The notes below the pieces were generated by a model. The model was not told the origin of the DNA. It made no database searches and worked only from the letters and a program-made list of their open reading frames with translations. From CAYFHQ01 sp964342805 (lineage in GTDB: Bacteria > Bacillota > Clostridia > Peptostreptococcales > Acidaminobacteraceae), in NCBI GenBank assembly GCA_964342805.1, contig CAYFHQ010000153.1, positions 1-6,527 on the forward strand: DNA of 6,527 bases, given 5' to 3'. The translations under genes were made by a program, and so were the position numbers. Below are positions 4,761 to 6,527 of the stretch, piece after piece. The stretch's first letter is position 1. Each line of letters opens with the position of its first letter.

Positions 4761-6410
4761 ATGACGAATGGTGAATTACTAGAAATTTTAATCCAATTAT
4801 TTGGAGGCTTGGGACTGTTCTTGTACGGAATGAACGTCATGTCAGAAGGTCTGGAAAAAGCAGCAGGCGAACGCATGAAGAAGTTCATCGAAGTACTGAC
4901 TAAGAACAGAATTATGGGTGTAATCGTTGGTGCATTTGTAACCATGATTGTACAATCTTCGTCAGCAACAACCGTAATGGTCGTTGGTTTCGTAAACGCA
5001 GGAATTATGAACTTAACACAAGCCATCAGTCTGATCATGGGTGCCAACATCGGTACGACGATCACTGCCCAGCTTGTTGCCTTTAAATTGACAGAAGTTG
5101 CCCCAATCGCCATCGCCTTGGGTGTATTTCTAAAGTACTTTAGCAAAAACCAAAACACCCGCAAGTGGGCGGAAATCCTTCTTGGTTTTGGTATCCTATT
5201 CTTAGGTATGGGTATCATGAGCGGTGCCATGAAGCCACTAAGAAGCTTTGAAGGTTTTAGAACCCTGATCGCTTCCTTCGGTAGTGGTAACATCATTGAC
5301 ACGGTTCTAGCCATCTTCACAGGTTTTGCAGTAACAGCTATCGTTCAGTCTTCTTCTGCAACGACAGCTATCATGGTAAGTATGGCAACAGCAGGCCTCC
5401 TACCGATCGACGCTGCATTCCCAATCCTACTGGGTACGAACATTGGTACTTGTGTAACAGCAATGATCTCCTCGATCAGTGCAAGCAAGACAGCCAAGCG
5501 TGCGGCCCTCATGCACTTGCTATTTAACGTCGTGGGTACAGCAGTCTTTGCAATCCTACTGGCCCAGCCAGCCCTCTGGTTCGTAAAAGAATACTGGACG
5601 GACTCAGGTCGACAGCTGGCCATGATGCACACGACTTTCAACGTAGTTACAACCCTGATCATGATTCCATTTGCAGGTATAATCGTAAAGGCAGTAGAAC
5701 GTATTATTCCAATTGGCCAAGACGAAATGGTTACACCAGAAGGTATCAAGTACCTGGATGACCGTATTCTTGAAACACCATCTATCGCCCTAGGTCAGGT
5801 AATGCGTGAAGTCCTACACATGGGTAATGTAACGAAGAAGTCCCTCAAGGTTTCCACAGAGGCCCTTGTCCTACGTGACGCTAAGAAGGCCCACGAAGCA
5901 TTTGAACTGGAGTCTACTATTAATAATATGGAACATGCTATCCTGGACTACCTGGTGAAGCTGTCCAACACAGACGGTGTTTCCCTGGCCCAACGTGAAA
6001 TCATCGACGGCCTCTTTAGTACAGTTAAGGATATCGAGCGAGTGGGTGACCACGCAGACAACCTTGCCGAGCTGGCACTATACTCCTCTGAGCATAAGGT
6101 ACAGTTCTCAGCCAAGGCCATTGACGAGCTAAAGGATATGACAGACCAGTGTGTGGACGCATTCTCTGAGTCCCTCACAGCACTGAAAACATACGATCTA
6201 AAGACAGCCCAACGCGTTATGGAGCGTGAAGGCCAGATTGACCTTTACGAAAAGCAGCTTCGTAAAAAGCACATTGGTCGCCTGAATGACGGATCCTGTG
6301 ACCCATCTGCAGGTGTAGTCTTCCTGGACGCGATCTCCAACCTGGAGCGTGTAGGTGACCACTCTTCCAACATTGCACTGGCTGTAATGGATTACGCCCA
6401 CACGGCTTAA
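4761..6410 (+). CDS. Na+/phosphate cotransporter with C-terminal PhoU-like domain
   Basis: A 549-residue protein of the Na/Pi-cotransporter II-related family (NptA/YjbB-like), predicted to move inorganic phosphate with sodium across the cytoplasmic membrane. The membrane part (about 1-315) holds two related halves, each with a QSSSATT motif (65-71 and 196-202) followed about 30 residues later by GANIGTT (94-100) or GTNIGT (225-230). This inverted-repeat arrangement is diagnostic of the family. The cytoplasmic C-terminal part (about 340-545) is helical and PhoU-like, with two metal-site motifs, DIERVGDHADN (424-434) and NLERVGDHSSN (527-537). The start ATG at 4761 has a perfect AGGAGG at 4745-4750 with a 10-nt gap. 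The gene stands alone between two terminators behind a Pho-box-like promoter. Arginine codons are dominated by CGT, with no AGG or CGG seen, unlike the upstream genes; this suggests high expression. Export rather than import cannot be excluded from sequence. Confidence 0.94.
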   Translation: MTNGELLEILIQLFGGLGLFLYGMNVMSEGLEKAAGERMKKFIEVLTKNRIMGVIVGAFVTMIVQSSSATTVMVVGFVNAGIMNLTQAISLIMGANIGTTITAQLVAFKLTEVAPIAIALGVFLKYFSKNQNTRKWAEILLGFGILFLGMGIMSGAMKPLRSFEGFRTLIASFGSGNIIDTVLAIFTGFAVTAIVQSSSATTAIMVSMATAGLLPIDAAFPILLGTNIGTCVTAMISSISASKTAKRAALMHLLFNVVGTAVFAILLAQPALWFVKEYWTDSGRQLAMMHTTFNVVTTLIMIPFAGIIVKAVERIIPIGQDEMVTPEGIKYLDDRILETPSIALGQVMREVLHMGNVTKKSLKVSTEALVLRDAKKAHEAFELESTINNMEHAILDYLVKLSNTDGVSLAQREIIDGLFSTVKDIERVGDHADNLAELALYSSEHKVQFSAKAIDELKDMTDQCVDAFSESLTALKTYDLKTAQRVMEREGQIDLYEKQLRKKHIGRLNDGSCDPSAGVVFLDAISNLERVGDHSSNIALAVMDYAHTA

Positions 6411-6432
6411 TCGAAAAACCAATAATTGAACC

Positions 6433-6471
6433 AAAGCGGGGTACTTATTTCCATAAGTGCTCCGTTTTTTT
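6433..6471 (+). terminator. Intrinsic terminator of the phosphate transporter gene
   Basis: A 16-nt arm at 6433-6448 (AAAGCGGGGTACTTAT) pairs with 6453-6468 around a 4-nt TTCC loop, with three G-T wobbles. The T run at 6465-6471 follows directly. It starts 22 nt after the stop codon and closes a monocistronic unit. Confidence 0.93.
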
Positions 6472-6483
6472 CATTTGAGGAAA

Positions 6484-6514
6484 TTGCATAATAGCAATCC
6501 CTTGTGAATACAAT
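6484..6514 (+). promoter_or_regulatory. Weak possible promoter for a gene beyond the window
   Basis: TTGCAT (6484-6489) and TACAAT (6509-6514) resemble -35 and -10 elements, but the 19-bp spacer is long. The position just after a terminator suits a promoter for the next gene. The sequence also holds a small inverted repeat, ATTGC (6483-6487) and GCAAT (6494-6498). No coding sequence is visible in the last 56 bases. Confidence 0.2.
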
Positions 6515-6527
6515 GTTTCATAAATCA

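Noticed and set aside
4694..5320. A 208-codon open frame on the minus strand opposite the start of the transporter gene
   Set aside because: It is antisense to a well-conserved coding region, shows no recognisable domain, and has no ribosome binding site or promoter I can support. It is a shadow of the plus-strand gene.

Overview
The window looks like ordinary chromosomal DNA from a low-to-mid GC Gram-positive bacterium, most likely an anaerobic member of the Clostridia/Firmicutes. The reasons are strong AGGAGG-type ribosome binding sites, U-tailed intrinsic terminators, a stand-alone CheX, a ferredoxin-like DUF362 protein and an anaerobic-type cobalamin gene pair. All six genes lie on the plus strand. 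I see no mobile element, CRISPR array, tRNA, rRNA or recognisable riboswitch. Family names come from reading motifs by eye; no database search was run.

Region 1 (2-3355) is a tightly packed gene run whose promoter lies upstream of the window. It begins with the C-terminal part of a threonine-phosphate decarboxylase (CobD-like), which overlaps by 4 nt a PduX-type L-threonine kinase. Together they would make (R)-1-aminopropan-2-yl phosphate, the linker of the cobalamin nucleotide loop. Next come undecaprenyl-diphosphatase (uppP, 22 nt downstream) and a DUF362 protein with a C-terminal two-cluster ferredoxin domain (3 nt downstream). No clear terminator follows.

Region 2 (3356-4503) has its own extended -10 promoter. 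It carries cheX (CheY-P phosphatase family) and trmL (tRNA wobble 2'-O-methyltransferase, TTG start), 6 nt apart, and ends in a strong intrinsic terminator.

Region 3 (4504-6471) is a single transcription unit. A 5' regulatory region holds two perfect TTAACA direct repeats 11 bp apart, inside a weaker ladder spaced 10-11 bp. This resembles the PhoP-binding box of Gram-positive bacteria and sits just upstream of a -10 element. About 130 nt of leader with a small hairpin follows, then a Na+/phosphate cotransporter with a C-terminal PhoU-like domain, then a strong terminator. The family and the regulatory site point independently to phosphate-responsive control, and this is the most interesting signal here. 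The last 56 bp hold no gene, only a weak possible promoter.

I did not find a novel defence, mobile or signalling system.
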